Below are positions 24,583 through 38,500 of a stretch of DNA of 64,000 nucleotides, piece after piece. Origin of the DNA: Membranipora membranacea (Eukaryota; Bryozoa; Gymnolaemata; Cheilostomatida; Membraniporidae); contig OU612065.1 in assembly GCA_914767715.1 (NCBI GenBank), forward strand, positions 25,356,001-25,420,000, read 5' to 3'. Position 1 is the first letter of the stretch, and each line of letters begins with the position of its first letter. The translations under genes were made by a program, and so were the position numbers. The notes beneath the pieces are model-generated. The model was not told the origin of the DNA. It saw only the letters and a list, made by a program, of their open reading frames with translations, and did no database searches.

Positions 24583-27500
24583 TCACGTTTTATTTTTATA
24601 GTGTTGAGGAGCACCTGCATACATATATTTGAGTTTATAAGCCTCGGCTGTCAGCTCACCGATATCTTCATCTGTCCACTTATTCGTCGGTAAATTCTGC
24701 AGTAAGGTCATCAACCCCTACGTAAAAAATTTAAATTGCCAAAAATCAAGGATGTGATTAAGTGACTACAATAAAAGCCTTGAGCAGAAAATATGTCTGA
24801 CACTAATTTGTCCGCAGACTAATCATGGATGGCTTCCAATGACTGGGAATTTTGCGGAGCTACATATTATACCAACAACCACTGCGGACATTACAGAATC
24901 GAGTGTAACCAATGAAGTGACATTTCTGAAATGTTACGTAGGACTTTCTGCTAATGATGCTGACACTGTGATGGGCATGTATATCTTTTCCTTTTCCCTA
25001 GCTGGCTCTCATGTCTTTTGGCTTGTTGATGACAGCATCTATTCTTTCTCTTAACATTCCATCCCTGACACCAAATTTCTCTACAGTGAGGGTGCACGCC
25101 ATTCTTGATATTCCTCCATTAATTCTGGTAAACCGGTTTTTTATGCGAAACATATCATAGCTGGCATTATGGTTATGATTATGGGTATTATCATGTCTGG
25201 CCTTACCTGAAAATCATGTTCTTTTTTAAGGTCTTTTGAGAATTTGGTCAGAAACGCAGCACAGACGTATAAGTGATAATCAGCGAACCCTTCCGGCTCA
25301 GCCTGAAACAGACCATAAATAAAACACATTACCATAATGGATATACATAAAAAATTCTGTCAATGGAATAAATCCATGAATTTGATGTTTTCTAATATGC
25401 ACATTTTCAAAATTAATCACAGATATTTAATTTTGCTAATGGTATGGTTTTACATAGGGATCAGTTAAATTGGGCTCTTCGTAATCGTAATCGTCAATCT
25501 GCGGGGTCAAAAAGGTTCAAACATATTATGGGTTGTAGTTTAGTAAATCTCACAACAGAGCAAAATTCACGGAAAGAAAATTGTGACCTTGGTTGATGGT
25601 GAATTTAATTTTTAACACATAGATAGCACAGGGTAACGACATTTTTTAAGCTATGACAAAATATATTGCCCAACCATAAAAAAAAAATCATTTCAAGCTT
25701 TAATTAATTTTTTTTCCGTCTATAGTTTATAAAATAATCCGAAGCCAAGCGTATTCTCATTGGCCCAGAAACTGGCACCGAATAGCTAATAAAGTTCTTG
25801 TTATTTTTTACAATATCAGGAGGGAGTGGCCGTGGTATAATGGATAGGGCATGGGTCTTTCTATCGAGACGTCTCCCGTTCAATTCCTGAAGTATCGCGG
25901 TGGTGTCAGGAAGGGCATCCGTTCTCAAATGCTCCTGTGCCACATTAGTATAAGTCTGTTGACCCATACTGATAATTAAAACAAAAAACCAAGCCAGTTT
26001 CTCACACCGGCATCACCGGCTATCGAGACTATAAATGGACAAGTTCTTTTTATATGTACGATAACTTGTATCTTTCAGACATACCAGATATGTGTCCCAC
26101 AGTCGGATAGTACATCGGAGAGGTAACTCCCTCATCAACAAGTTATTCATCCATCTAAATGTAAACTGCAAGAATTCTATACCTTGACTTTCTATATGAT
26201 TGTGTAGGGATGCTGAAAAAATGCAACAAAAAATTACGATTCTGGTTTTACATATCACTCATTAAAGAATTGGTTCTGTTAACCCATGCTTTTTTTTTAT
26301 TAATCATTGAGCAATAGTGAGCAAAAGTAGACAGATTGCCAGATCATCAGCAATGCTTAAACAAATGGATTCTAAAGCGCCATGAATTATTATGGTTGCA
26401 CAGCAGTTTCTGATTGAGAATCAAACATGCATACAACAGAAATATTGAAACATGGTATATGCTGACCTCAGTCTTACAATCAGTTTCACAAATCAAAGAC
26501 AGCTGTTCAAGTTACGATTTGATAGTAAATATGCATAGTGGTACTGACTATGGCCACTAATGAAAATTCCAGCTCCGCAGTCAGCAGAGATTAAAAGTGT
26601 GAAAAAGGCTTCAGGGAGAGGACCAAAACGCAATTGTCTCAATACCTACAATCATGTCTATTTTATCACCTGTTACATGAGGTTTTATTGTTCTATATAA
26701 TTAATACCTGCTAGACCTCAATTCAAGCTTCAGCCTAGCCACATTCTGGCCTAGTAGACGAGGGCACTCATATTGCAGGGTACTTGGGGAGCCTTTCTTA
26801 TCAAAAAATCTCCAAAAGTGTTTGGTACTAAAGCTAGTCGTGCCTCCAAACAGTAAATCACCGTGAAATTAGTGCCCACATAGTTTCAACAACAGGTGTT
26901 AGAACTTGGCAAGTCGGCTTGGGGCTACACAACGCTGTTCACTCTCTAATTACAAGTGTTATCCCTAGTCATTACACAGGCATATAAAGTCTATATCAAG
27001 TTAGCCAAAGTCTGAAAACGAGGTTCTTGTCCTGCGACATGGCAAGTTCAAGTGAGGCCTGGAGCTAAGGAGTGACGAATAGTCACTTCAAAGACTGGTT
27101 CAAGCTAAGATAAACATGTGATACCTGGGAATCGCAACCCTTTACAACTCTCAGCTTTCAGGTGTAAAATTTTCCAGATCTCTCTTATGAGCCTCCAGGG
27201 ATGCTACAGACTACCACAGAGGGTTTTTCCCTAATTAACCAGAAAAACTTAATCCGTATTTTTTTCCGAAATTTTATGGCTGACACATCATAACCTGATC
27301 AACTACTATGTAGCCATCTTCAAAAAATTTAAATTTGAAGAATAGAAAATGGTAACCCAAGTTTCTAGACAGGGTGAAGAAGGGCTGAAGGAACCGGGAC
27401 ATCAATGATTCAGTGTGCTTCTTCCCACTGACCAAATGACAATTACTATTACTTTATAATTGAGAAACCTACCATCTATCCTAAGTGTAAGCTCTTTGAG

Positions 27501-30500
27501 AGCCGAGACTTTCGTTTGAATACCGGGTTGAGCAAACGTATAATTATCCTGAATCCCATCTAATAATTTGGACATACACCAGTAACTATCAGCCTCAATC
27601 ATATCTAACTGTTGTTTGCTGAGTGTGGTAATGTCGATTTCATCCGATTCAACGTCTACAAATAATTGATGATTGTCTCAGTTGGTAGAACAATAATGTA
27701 TATCATAAAACTAAAAAGCGTCATCTTTTGAGCATACAGCAGACAGTTGGGAAGAAAGACTGTTTATAAAAACCGCGCCACACCTAAACCAATCCAGTAT
27801 TTTATATGTAATTATACAAATCCTGCCGGGAAGAATCAACAGATGTAGGAGGTAAAAATTTGACTGGAAGCTGTAACAGAACTGCTCAAACATGCGCCAC
27901 AATCAGCGCTACATATCATTACATCTATAGGCGATATTAACAACAAATTTTACCTGCGTCTAGGAATTCTGTGAGGAAAACTACAAAAAATGGAGTAACG
28001 AGATCATTTATCCCCTGCACATAGCCGCTTGCTGGATGTCTTATGGCCCATATGTACAATATCCTTTCGAATATCTACAAAGAGAAATGATAATGAGCTA
28101 AATAAGATAACCAAGTGAGTTCTCCATGGAGAAGTCATATTTACAGCGCAGATAGGTAAAAACAACTTATTATGAGAATAACAACACACTAAAAGAAATC
28201 GCCAAATCAGAAGAGAAAATCCAATAACGGATCTTGTTGCTCCAACAGTCAGGTAATAGTGAAAGGCCATTCTGTGCTCAAAAAAGTATTTGGGCAACTC
28301 AGTTTATAGTAAGTGAACTGTCTTAAGCTGAGATATTGCTGCCAGCATAGCTTTCATCACATGCAGTAATAACTGAGAATACAGTTTAAACAATTTGAAG
28401 TATGTGAAATTTCCCTAGCTAAACTAAGAGTTATCGCTCACATGCGGTAAAAAAATTGTTTACTTTACCTCTTGGACCAGTTGAGTTTGGAAAAGAGGTA
28501 TGAGCGGGTTCATTCTAGGCACATCTATGTGAATCTGTCGGAATATATCTTTATATTGAGCTTCGTGTCGAGTACCAAAATATTGTTCTAAAAATCCAAA
28601 ATACTCTTGTCGCTTTCTTTCTAATGTCATGATCCGCCGATCTGTGGCAGGAGGAAGATAACCCTACAAGAGATATAATACATAGGACTTTACACTCTAC
28701 CTACAGTGATTGATTGATTGACATACGAAGCTCAACAGCATGCGATACAAAAACAATCACCGGTGGTTGATGTTAATAATGAAGTATTGTGAGTTGAAGT
28801 TTAATTGTTTAGCATTTTAGAAGAAGCTCAGCTTGTTAATAGTGCAGTGATCAAGATAAATTATTTTGAAAATTGACCATGCTATCATAGACAAGGGCTA
28901 AATCGCTCTTTTTTGTCCAACTTTTCCAAGTAAGCAGAGTTGTCTGCTCTACGCAACAAAGATGACGACTCCCATTGATTTGATTTCCATACTTCCTGCC
29001 CAAGTGAAATCAGGGAGGGTGAGATTATATGCAGTCATATTTTTATATCTTAGAACCTGTATGAAATTGGATAATAATTCAGCTCCCAATTTATCTCATG
29101 TAATTAAAGAAAGCCCAAGCCATCTAAACAGATTTTGGCTATTGTGAACAATGGAAAGATGAACTTTTGAAAAATCAGGGGGTATTGGTTCATTAGTTAA
29201 ATCTAATATAGTATGTGTACTCAATTGACCGTTTATGGTTGTGGGAACAACTTCAAACTTGAAATTATGTTATGGAAATTTCAAAATAGTGGTATCAGTT
29301 ACACTTATTTTGATCTGCTTTTCACAGTCAAAATGATTTCTGTTTTGATATGCATACCTGAGCAGCATACGCATTTGCCTTTGGCTATGACAAACGTTAC
29401 AATATATGCCACAAAAACCTATACCAACAAAATCACAGAAAAAAATTGTGAGATACAGTTTTTGGATAGTTTACTTACTGATAATATTTTCCACGTAATT
29501 GGTCGGCATGAATGAGGGACACCGGACCAGCTTTGAGTTCTGAGCTCATCTAAAGTATGAAATAAGTATAAAAGTATGTACATTAGAATCTAGCTGATAC
29601 ATTATGGATATGGTTGGTGGAATTCAACAATCAATTTTGGCATTTTATGCGAAATCCTTGAATAACAACCCCCCAGTCAGCTACATTAACATGCCGTTTA
29701 AACCGTTGATAGGCAACACATCTCCAGAAATTCCAGGGAGACCAGTGAACTGTTTGTATTTTCCCAATAGATACATAATCATTATTATTTGAGGTCCTTG
29801 GCATCATAACTAGACAGCATGGAAGATTATTTGTACCTACCGCCTAGATTTTTAGGGGGAGCGTTAAGTAATGTCTCAAACTTTTTCTGTTTAGCGATCT
29901 CTCTTTGACTCTGAGTCTTTGACACAGACCTCTTGACTCCTGAGCCGCCATTTTTATGGAATCTGTCTTTGGGCGGAGTTGGTTCACCAGATTGATGATT
30001 TTCATTATTTGCGACAGCAGCTTCTGCAGGGAACAAGAATATGATGTAAATGTCATGGTTAGTTAACACAGAAAAATGGTAGGGGATCTAAGTATTTGAG
30101 TGCATGAAGCTGCGCCAGGTGGGATGCTGTAAGCTCTCATGTGGGTTCAACAACCTGGTATTGACTGCTGTCTGTTGGTTATAGGTATTGCTATCTGACT
30201 ATATTTTGCCACATAATATAAATATTATGTATAATTATCATCATTACGTAGTATAGCATTATATCTCACCACTAGGCTTAGATGGAGATGAGCTGCTGTG
30301 ACTATCAATAATCTGACTGGCAGTTGACTGAATGAAGTTAGTATCGAGTTTGAGACGCACTAGTAGATCATCATCACCATCATCCCAGGCGTCTTCTGTG
30401 TCTCTCTCATACTGCTGAAATGTAGACTTGCCTCCACCCGAGTTCTTCACCTGTTTTCGTGGTGTATTCGGCATAGCACTACTGTAAAAAAAGGTCACGT

Positions 30501-32055
30501 CTTAAACTGAATCAATAATGAATAGGCCTTCTCATTGCTCTGTTAATGGATGGCGAGTTGTGACTAACACTCAACTAATTATAGTTCACCATGTGTTGAT
30601 TACCTTATTAATTACATCTTATTTTTCAAATCTCAGTCTATACAGGCAAATTAAAATGTGCTCTTGCACCATCAGTCAGTATATCGACCGATCGTACGAA
30701 ATAGTCTATGCCTATATATTATCTCTTGTGATCGCTCACAAACGTAATCAACTTACTTTGACGTTTCCAATACACCACTCGTATCTTTCTCAGATTGAAA
30801 GCTATTTTCAGAACCAGTTTGTGCAGTCTCAGGAGTCGAGACAATCTTCTGCGCACTACAATAAGTCAGAATGACAAATTAAAAAGGTTGTGACAAGAAA
30901 TGAAACTTTCTATACAGTGTTTGCTCAAACGAGTTATTTGTCTGCATTGCAAATGCAACAAACACCCCTGGGGTTGATTGAAGATAACGTGTACAAGTGA
31001 AATGGTTATAAAGGCATGATTCAAACTCATGAGCAGCGGTTTATGCATGCGTATGCCTATTCATGGAATACACTCAAGTTCAACCAAGCACATGAGTATC
31101 CCCCTGCCCCAAAAAACGAATTTGACTCATAATCACTCTCGTACTGTTATTCTCCAATCTGTGATGTTAGCTCCAGGGTTGTGTTAAGAGAATGTATCAG
31201 GGCATAAAAAAGAGTGATAAAGAGTGTAATTGTAGATAAAAGAAGAGCTAAGTCAAGACAATTAATTCAATTAGACAAGCAACGAAGACCAGGTAGAATG
31301 TATATGCTCCAACCTTACTTCCTATCAGTATCAATGGTCTTAATTCACAAGTCGATCACTCAAAACATAACCACATAGAACACTGGGGCACCAAAGATGG
31401 GCCAGACTCAATATGCGGTAGAGAGGTCCACTATTCATATGATGCCTCAGCTATAATACCAATCATCCAGTTCTTACTGGTACATATACAATGTACCAAC
31501 CGATACTTTGACAAACTAGTAGTCCCTATGGTACGCTTTTCTCGTGCCTCTATTTGTATCTGATCTTCAGAGAGAGAGCTTATCCTACGTCTACTCACGC
31601 TGCACAGTGACAAAGCCTACTGTTCCTCAACTTAGTGTTAATCTACTGAGATCAATCTTACTAACCCCTGAAAGAGGATGTAGGACCAATGTATGCATGA
31701 GGTGGATGATGAGGTAAATTGGTCCCACCAAGCAAGTAGAATGGAGCCTTCTTCTCCCCTGCACCAAGAAAGAAGTTAAACTCTTTGACTTGGTCCCACA
31801 ACAACAGAGTATGGTAAATCTTTGGTTGAACCAAAAAGTGAAAAAGCTCCTACTCCTAAGCAGTATAAAATTCTCTTTCTCTACCAACCTCACATCTAAC
31901 CTTTGAACTAACACACACATACACTGAAGCCACAGAGAGACAGGACAGGTACTCCACACCAAACAGACAGTAACTAACCTGCCAGGAAGAGGGCTGCTAT
32001 TTTGCCTCCAAAAACTTGGTTCACTGGATGATATACTGGGTGTGCCTTTTGACAT
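24583..32055 (-). CDS. TBC1D22: TBC1D22, TBC-domain Rab GTPase-activating protein
   Basis: Stimulates GTP hydrolysis by Rab GTPases, acting at Golgi membranes (known of the family; yeast homologue Gyp1). Twelve exons in transcription order: 31983-32055, 31662-31758, 30757-30855, 30270-30481, 29841-30023, 29479-29549, 28469-28663, 27954-28074, 27473-27655, 26085-26212, 25207-25302, 24583-24717. Total 530 residues; human TBC1D22A/B are just over 500. Seen: N-terminal SFWRQNSSPLPG, matching human KQFWKRSxxKLPG; a Ser- and Lys-rich linker with FQQYERDTEDAWDDGDDD; then the TBC domain from about residue 226. Both catalytic fingers are present: IHIDVPR (Arg295) and SGYVQG (Gln330). IQDNYTFAQPGIQ, FRWMNNLLMRELPLRCTIRL and AEPEGFADYHLYVCAAFL are near identical to human. 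The only doubtful join is exon 1 to 2 (GC donor at 31982 or GT donor at 31978). Divergent from CERK, with 450 bp between start codons. Confidence 0.95.
25825..25980 (+). mobile_element. tRNA-derived SINE
   Basis: The 5' part resembles a tRNA: A box TGGTATAATGG at 25833-25843 and B box GTTCAATTCC at 25878-25887, about 45 bases apart, as RNA polymerase III promoters require. It is followed by GTGTCAGGAAGGGCATCCG (25903-25921), a phrase that resembles the conserved central cores I associate with several animal SINE superfamilies, and an A-rich 3' end near 25975-25988. The tRNA-like head does not fold into a perfect cloverleaf, so I do not call a tRNA gene. It lies in the TBC1D22 intron between exons 26085-26212 and 25207-25302, in antisense orientation to the gene. 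Boundaries are approximate. Confidence 0.75.
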
Positions 32056-32505
32056 ACTACAGGGCTTAAATAAGAGCAATACAACTCAGCTTTGCACAGA
32101 CATAAGTATGGCTAAATTGGCAATATAACCAGCATTTTATGCAGGGACTGTATACCAACTAAATATGGAAATTTCTCTACTAATGTAACTTCATTCACAC
32201 CTCAACATCCGTGACAAAACCTTTTCTATTCTGAATTTGAACGATACTACTATAACTGAAAATGGCAACTTACTTGGTTTTACATAGATTCAGAAACTCT
32301 TATTTATTATTCCTTGTGAATTATTAATGTTTTCTTCAACATTACTGAGCCTGTTCATGTAAAAGCTGCTCCAGATTTCAATATGCATTAATGAGGGTGA
32401 GTATTGCAATAACATCCGGATAAGAATTAAACCAATCAACATTCTTGATTCCTCAGAGCTGTGGAACCATCCTGTGATTCACTTACATAGTGAGCTTCAT
32501 TGGTG
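32056..32505. promoter_or_regulatory. Probable bidirectional promoter of TBC1D22 and CERK
   Basis: 450 bp separate the start codons of two divergent genes, so both 5' leaders and core promoters must fit here unless untranslated exons exist. No TATA box in a convincing position and no CpG-rich island. A CCCTGTAG acceptor-like sequence lies directly before the TBC1D22 ATG, which may mean that an untranslated first exon sits further up. Confidence 0.55.
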
Positions 32506-35500
32506 ATGGCACCAGATGGAGACTGTGAAACTCAGGACATAAACCTAGCAAATGTCCTTACAATAGCAAACAAGTCATTTAATGTGAAGCTCACAGCAAA
32601 AGATCTCTCATGGAGTTACAAAAAGAAACAGCCATTTAGTGATAAAGAAAAGAAAACATGGAAATGCAGTGAGTACAGTAGAGTAGAATAAAAATAAAGG
32701 GCTGACTTTAATCTAACTTGGTGATGATGATGATTTGAGTTAAGCTTAAAAGAATGATAATAAATGGTTATCATCCTCTCAAGATTAGCATACAACAACT
32801 CATAATGTTGATGCCCATCTCATTCCATAGCCTTATCCCTCAATCTCTCCTATACTTCCTTTTCCAAACACATTCTCTCTAACTTCCTCCAACAGCCATT
32901 CATAGACAACCATTTTCCCTGTTTGAATCATGCATCAACCGCCCAATCATGCTTAGTATATTCAGCAACTTCTGCGACTCTTATTTTATCATTTGACAGA
33001 GCACCTAGATCACACGATTTAATGCTATCGTTACAGGATTAGACTCTCTGAATACCCTAATGGACGAAGTGGTTGTAGTACTGCAATTAAACTATGACAT
33101 TGGCTCACGTGCTGGGATAAGAAACGCAGAATTTAATATACCTAAGCCATCAATTTGATTGCTTTTTATCCGCCATATATTCCATACTTTCAGAAAATCG
33201 TGTACCCATAGAAGAGATAGTCGCTGTTGAATATGTCGAGCGGGAGCCTGCACAGGGTAAAAATGCCGATATTGAGATGGTATCAGTCAACGCTACAGTG
33301 TTCAGATTGCATATGGTAAAGAGAGTGCCAAAACATTTGTGGAAAGTGAAGACTGTGGAGCTGCATTGTACTAGCAGCGCACAGTGTGCACTCTGGGTGG
33401 ACAGTATCAAATCGCTGCTGGAAAAACGTGAGTGTTATCAGATTACTGCCAGTCAGATGTTTTCATGTAACAATGCTCTGACGTTATTAGATTTCCATGT
33501 TAGAGTATCTAGATTTGTTTAGATTGTTTGGGTCAAGCACTGCTACGCTAGCTCAGTTCCAATTTAATTGGGAACATTGCCTTTATACAATCTTAGTGGA
33601 TTGCATATCCGCATTAAGTCTCATACTAGACACATTTAATATAATATGTCAGGCATGAGTTTGGAGGCTCAAACTAAAAATGACAAAGTCATGTCAATAA
33701 AAATCTTTATGATCTAGTTGCCCCAGTAATGTTAATCGTCTGACACAGAAAGACTATGAAATAGGAAGAGTAAATTGAGATCTTGTAACCTATGCCACAA
33801 ATTGGGACAGTATGCAACTGAAGTAGAAGTTTTGTTTCAATAGGTCATTTCAATTGGTCCTTGGAATTTTAATCACAACGTCATAATGGGTTTGGATAGC
33901 TGCCAATGTTTATAATATCATTGTTGATAAAACACTGCTGCCTGAAAGAAGTAACAAACACCAGCAAAGGTTAGCAGTTTAGTTGTAAAGGCCTCACAAA
34001 AGTCAACTTAAGACGACATAGATTAGTCATTATGTGACAGAGTACCAAATTGCTTAGCCAAAGTATGCGTTTTTATTGCCACTATTAAGAAATGCAAACA
34101 TATAGCGCATCTGAAACGTTTGACATAAAGGAGGTCCATGCAATAAGGCTCTTTGCTCCGAGGCCATTTTCAACAGGATACAAACCATGAGACCAGGAAA
34201 AAAACAACACACATTGACCTCACCATAAATCGACATTTACTTGATAGTAATAATATAGCAATCTAATATCAATATCTCATCCATACCATCCTAGTTAAAT
34301 TTCATATTGTTGTCATGCCATAGAGATGGTAGCCAACGAACTCATTGAGTATTAGATAAACATCACCTTATCCCTCATAATTAAAATTATATCCTGTATA
34401 ATAACTAGTACTCTTGACTTGATGATGTGAGCATGCTGTTTCTGACAGCCTGCATATGAGTCAGTTGTGACACTACACAACAACAAAATACAGGTGTTTC
34501 TATGCCTAGGAGGAGGTCAGATTATTGCGCTCTTAGGCTTAGTTATTGTTTGAAACTTTTTGCAACCAGATACGGTACAGTCCTGGTTTTTAACATTAGT
34601 GCAAGATTGCACAAGGAAGTTCTTTTAACCCATCTCCTTATGTGAGGATTATTATTTTTTGTAACCGGTGGATAATGACATAAAATATTCCAACATGAAA
34701 TATTTATTGCCCCATTACCACCCGTTTTGGCACTAGCTTCATCCTATTACCAAATGATTGGTTGTTGATTTGTTTCTCATCTCTCTGTTCAGTAGGCCTA
34801 CTTTTGCCCAGTAAATATTATGCTTGCAGTAGTTTAGTAAACGTTGATGTCCAGATTATCAGCACAGAGAAACCATCGACCTAACCATTTCTATCTTAGC
34901 TTGCTTGTTTATATTCGACTAACCATCTAGTCACCAACTTATTTTAGATACGCAGAGACCAAAATCGCTGCTTGTCTTCATCAATCCATTTGGTGGAAAA
35001 CGCAAAGCCAGGAAAGTGTTTGATGATAAAGTCGCTCCGATATTCGACTTAGCTGGTATCACCTGCCATGTTATCAGTAAGTACGCATAAGTATATATTA
35101 TAAAGCCTTAGTTCCCTGGTGATTGAGGTACGGTGCAGTCCCTCTCCTTTACTACTCACAGGGTGCAGTATACACTCAGGTTACCTATGCCAGCATAGTT
35201 GCAAATCCATATGACATAAATTGTGATGAATGATTTCAGGGAATTTCAAGGTCCAGAAAAAACCTGCCAATTGTGGTAACTTTTGTTTATCAGAAGCTGT
35301 TATGTCTACAGAGGTGTAGATAAATTGTTTTGCCATTAAAATAAACAGAACTATCCTGTTCTGAGAATACCTCGTTGCCATAAATCTGACATGCAGACAC
35401 TATCATTCATTGGATCTTCACACAAACCCACATTCTAATGGGGATCAGCCATATCAATTCACCTGGCTTTGCACCAACATAAACAACAATGCCCTGCTGT

Positions 35501-38500
35501 AACATTTTGTGCTATCACAATATCTACAATTATTTCTATGAATTTTGCAAAGTCTAATCAATACTGCAAGACTGCAGCCATGGATTCTGGCAACATAAGC
35601 CTTTTCAATCTATTTGCTGAGAAGGTTACAAAACATTGATAGAGCTTTAATAACAATGATGAATCTCTAATTATCAAAGGTTGCTGCCCTTTTTGCCATA
35701 CTGCTAGTTTTTGCTCCTGGCGAATATGCAAACAGTATTATTGAACACACCTTAGATAAGTTATTGAATGTTGAATGTTGTCCAGATATACTGGAGAATG
35801 AGTTTCCTTTCATTAATGCACACCATATATAGACCATGTAAGTCGGTCATAAGTGTTAAATACTTTTGATAAAAATCTGGCTGCTGTGCACGGAAAACGG
35901 GAAAACAGCCGGCAATTGTAATAGATCAAGTGGTTTTTTTCTGGAAAAAGCAAGTAATTAGATTTTGGGAGAATTAAGACGCAACATTAGGAACAATGTT
36001 TGGCTGATGATTGCAAATATTGGTCCCTTGAGGGGCTTGAATACCAAGAGTTAGTGACTTGCTGTCAATGCCTGGAGGTTAATGTGAAGGTTGAGTACGG
36101 TTGCACTGTATGTTAGGATTACACTGTGCATCCTAAGGGCATGAGTATGAGTGGGAGGTGGTTATGCTCCTCTGTTTACTAAACGGCGAAGAAAATTTCA
36201 TTCTTTTCCTGCATATGTTAAACACACTTTATTTTCCTTCATAAACCATGAAAAACTTTCAGATATGATTTTCAACCGTGCATGTGCTTGGCATCTTGAT
36301 AATACCAAGGAGTAACTCTATCATGATGCTATTACAGTTAGGTTTCGGACCATCATAGATTACCTTGTGGCTGTAGTCCCGAGCTAACAATAGGCTAATA
36401 ACATACTTCTATTTGTAGTTACAGAAAGGGCAGACCATGCTAGAGATTACATCGAGTCACACGATCTTAACAGATATGACGGGTGAGTCTAACTAACACA
36501 TCTATTATTAAATCTAAAAACCGAATTACAGCTAGCTATAATTTGTGAACAGCAGCTACCATTTTGATTGAGTGTCTACCTGGGTTATGAGTACTTTCAT
36601 TTTTTTACGTTCAATACTAACACTGGTTTGGAAGCAAAGCAAATCATATTTTAGCTGAGTGGTATGAGCGTCATCTAAGTATATTTGTGGATGAAATATT
36701 ATTCCCAACCAGAAATGAGATATCCCCTCTATGATTATCAAACATTAGCTTATGACAACAAGGATGAGCAAAGTACATGCTGTCAAAAAAGAATAGCATC
36801 TCGTCTCATCTTAGGAAAGGATATTTAATAGTCCAATTATATGAAATTATCGCTGTATATGAGGAGGTCTTTACTTTGTGAAATAATGAATGATATTTTT
36901 GCAGTTTGGACTATAAATAGAGATAGATATGCAGGGGAAGGGAATGAGATAACTGCCTGTCTGGTTGTGTGCTCATTATAACCTCCTGACTATCATATCA
37001 GTGATAAAATCATCACGGTGCACCACAGGGCCGTAGCTTTGGAAAAATCTTAGGGGAGGTGCAAAAACTTTGAGTGTGTGAAGTGGCCCCAGGTTAGATA
37101 TTGCAAGCCCCTCCTGTGGAGTCTGGGGTTAAGCCAAAAGCCTCCAAAGCATTTTAATGATACATTAATAGCAAATCGAAGTCCCAATTGAGCTGATTCT
37201 GACATGGAATATTCCATTATAGCATTTTAAGGCCACTCTATTCAGCATTCTAGGGGAGGCAGAGCATCTCTGCCTCCCCTAGAACTACGGGCCTGCACCA
37301 ATGAACCGAGAGGGAGTTCATTGGTTATACACTGTTGTTGTGTTATTACACATTCTTATCTACATATCTATATATCCTTACTCTGTGTACATATCATATC
37401 TCCACCTACCCATTATTGATAAACAATCAGCGGCTGCTAATTGATAATTCAGCCTGTAATACCCATTAGTTGACTATATACCCTGGCACGCTAATTTGAT
37501 GCAATTACTTTTCTGCAAAACTCAACAACCTAATACGACCTCTAATGCAATCAAAGACTGACATTTTATATAATGTTGAAGTTGTGTTCTCATGATACAT
37601 GAATAAATTAATGATCGATCCTTTATTGCTACAATGTTTCAAATGAAATAAAAACATTGAAATAGCTGCTGTGAAAATCAAATGAAACAGTAATTGTTTG
37701 GCTTGCTGTACTGTTCATGTATTCAGGATGGTGTTATTTTCTGTTTCAGAGTCGTATGTGTAGGGGGTGATGGCATGTTTGCTGAACTTCTCAACGGTAT
37801 GATAGTCATGCACAACACCAGACTGGGCGTAGACATACACAGCGATCACTCGCGACTTAGACAACCTAATCTCAGAATCGGAGTCATCCCTGCTGGTAAT
37901 AACATGAAGTTATATTTTTTTCTTATTGGTCAAGAAGAATCATCACATCAAGTCCTCCTTACTATTTGTTGTTGGGACAGTTATTTATATCATCGGACAT
38001 GATCATAAATGATTTACCCCGTTGCTATAGGGTTTCTTTTTAAGCTGAGTTTTCTGTGACGCTTCATCAAGTGGCGCTACAAATTTTGTGGGACAACGTA
38101 TAGTGTTGATGCTACAGAAATTGGTAGAACCACTGATATGGCTATGACTATGATTTGACTGTGCTGATATATGAGTCATCATCAGCATATGAATGCTATT
38201 ATCTTAAAGGGTTTATGTTAGTCTGAGAATAGTTGATCTCATTTCCTAGGAAATTAACGTCTTCAAACAAATCCAGCAGTCAGTGTTTGTCAAGTTGCTC
38301 TTTATATTTCAGGTTCCACAGACACAGTATCATATTGTACTACTGGTATAAACGACCCAGTAACCTCAGCACTCCACATAGTGGTCGGTGACAGCATGGC
38401 CATAGACGTATGCTCAGTTAGACATGGATTTACTCATAAATTAATCAGGTTTTGCGTGTCAATGCTTGGTTATGGATTTTATGGTGATACACTGAGAGAC

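Noticed and set aside
25825-25900. Functional tRNA gene
   Set aside because: A and B boxes are present, but the acceptor and anticodon stems do not pair well, and the sequence runs into a SINE-type core. Called a SINE instead.
28004-28297. 97-codon minus-strand frame over a TBC1D22 exon
   Set aside because: It reads the TBC exon 27954-28074 in the wrong frame. The correct frame gives the family-matching IRHPASGYVQGINDLVTPFF.
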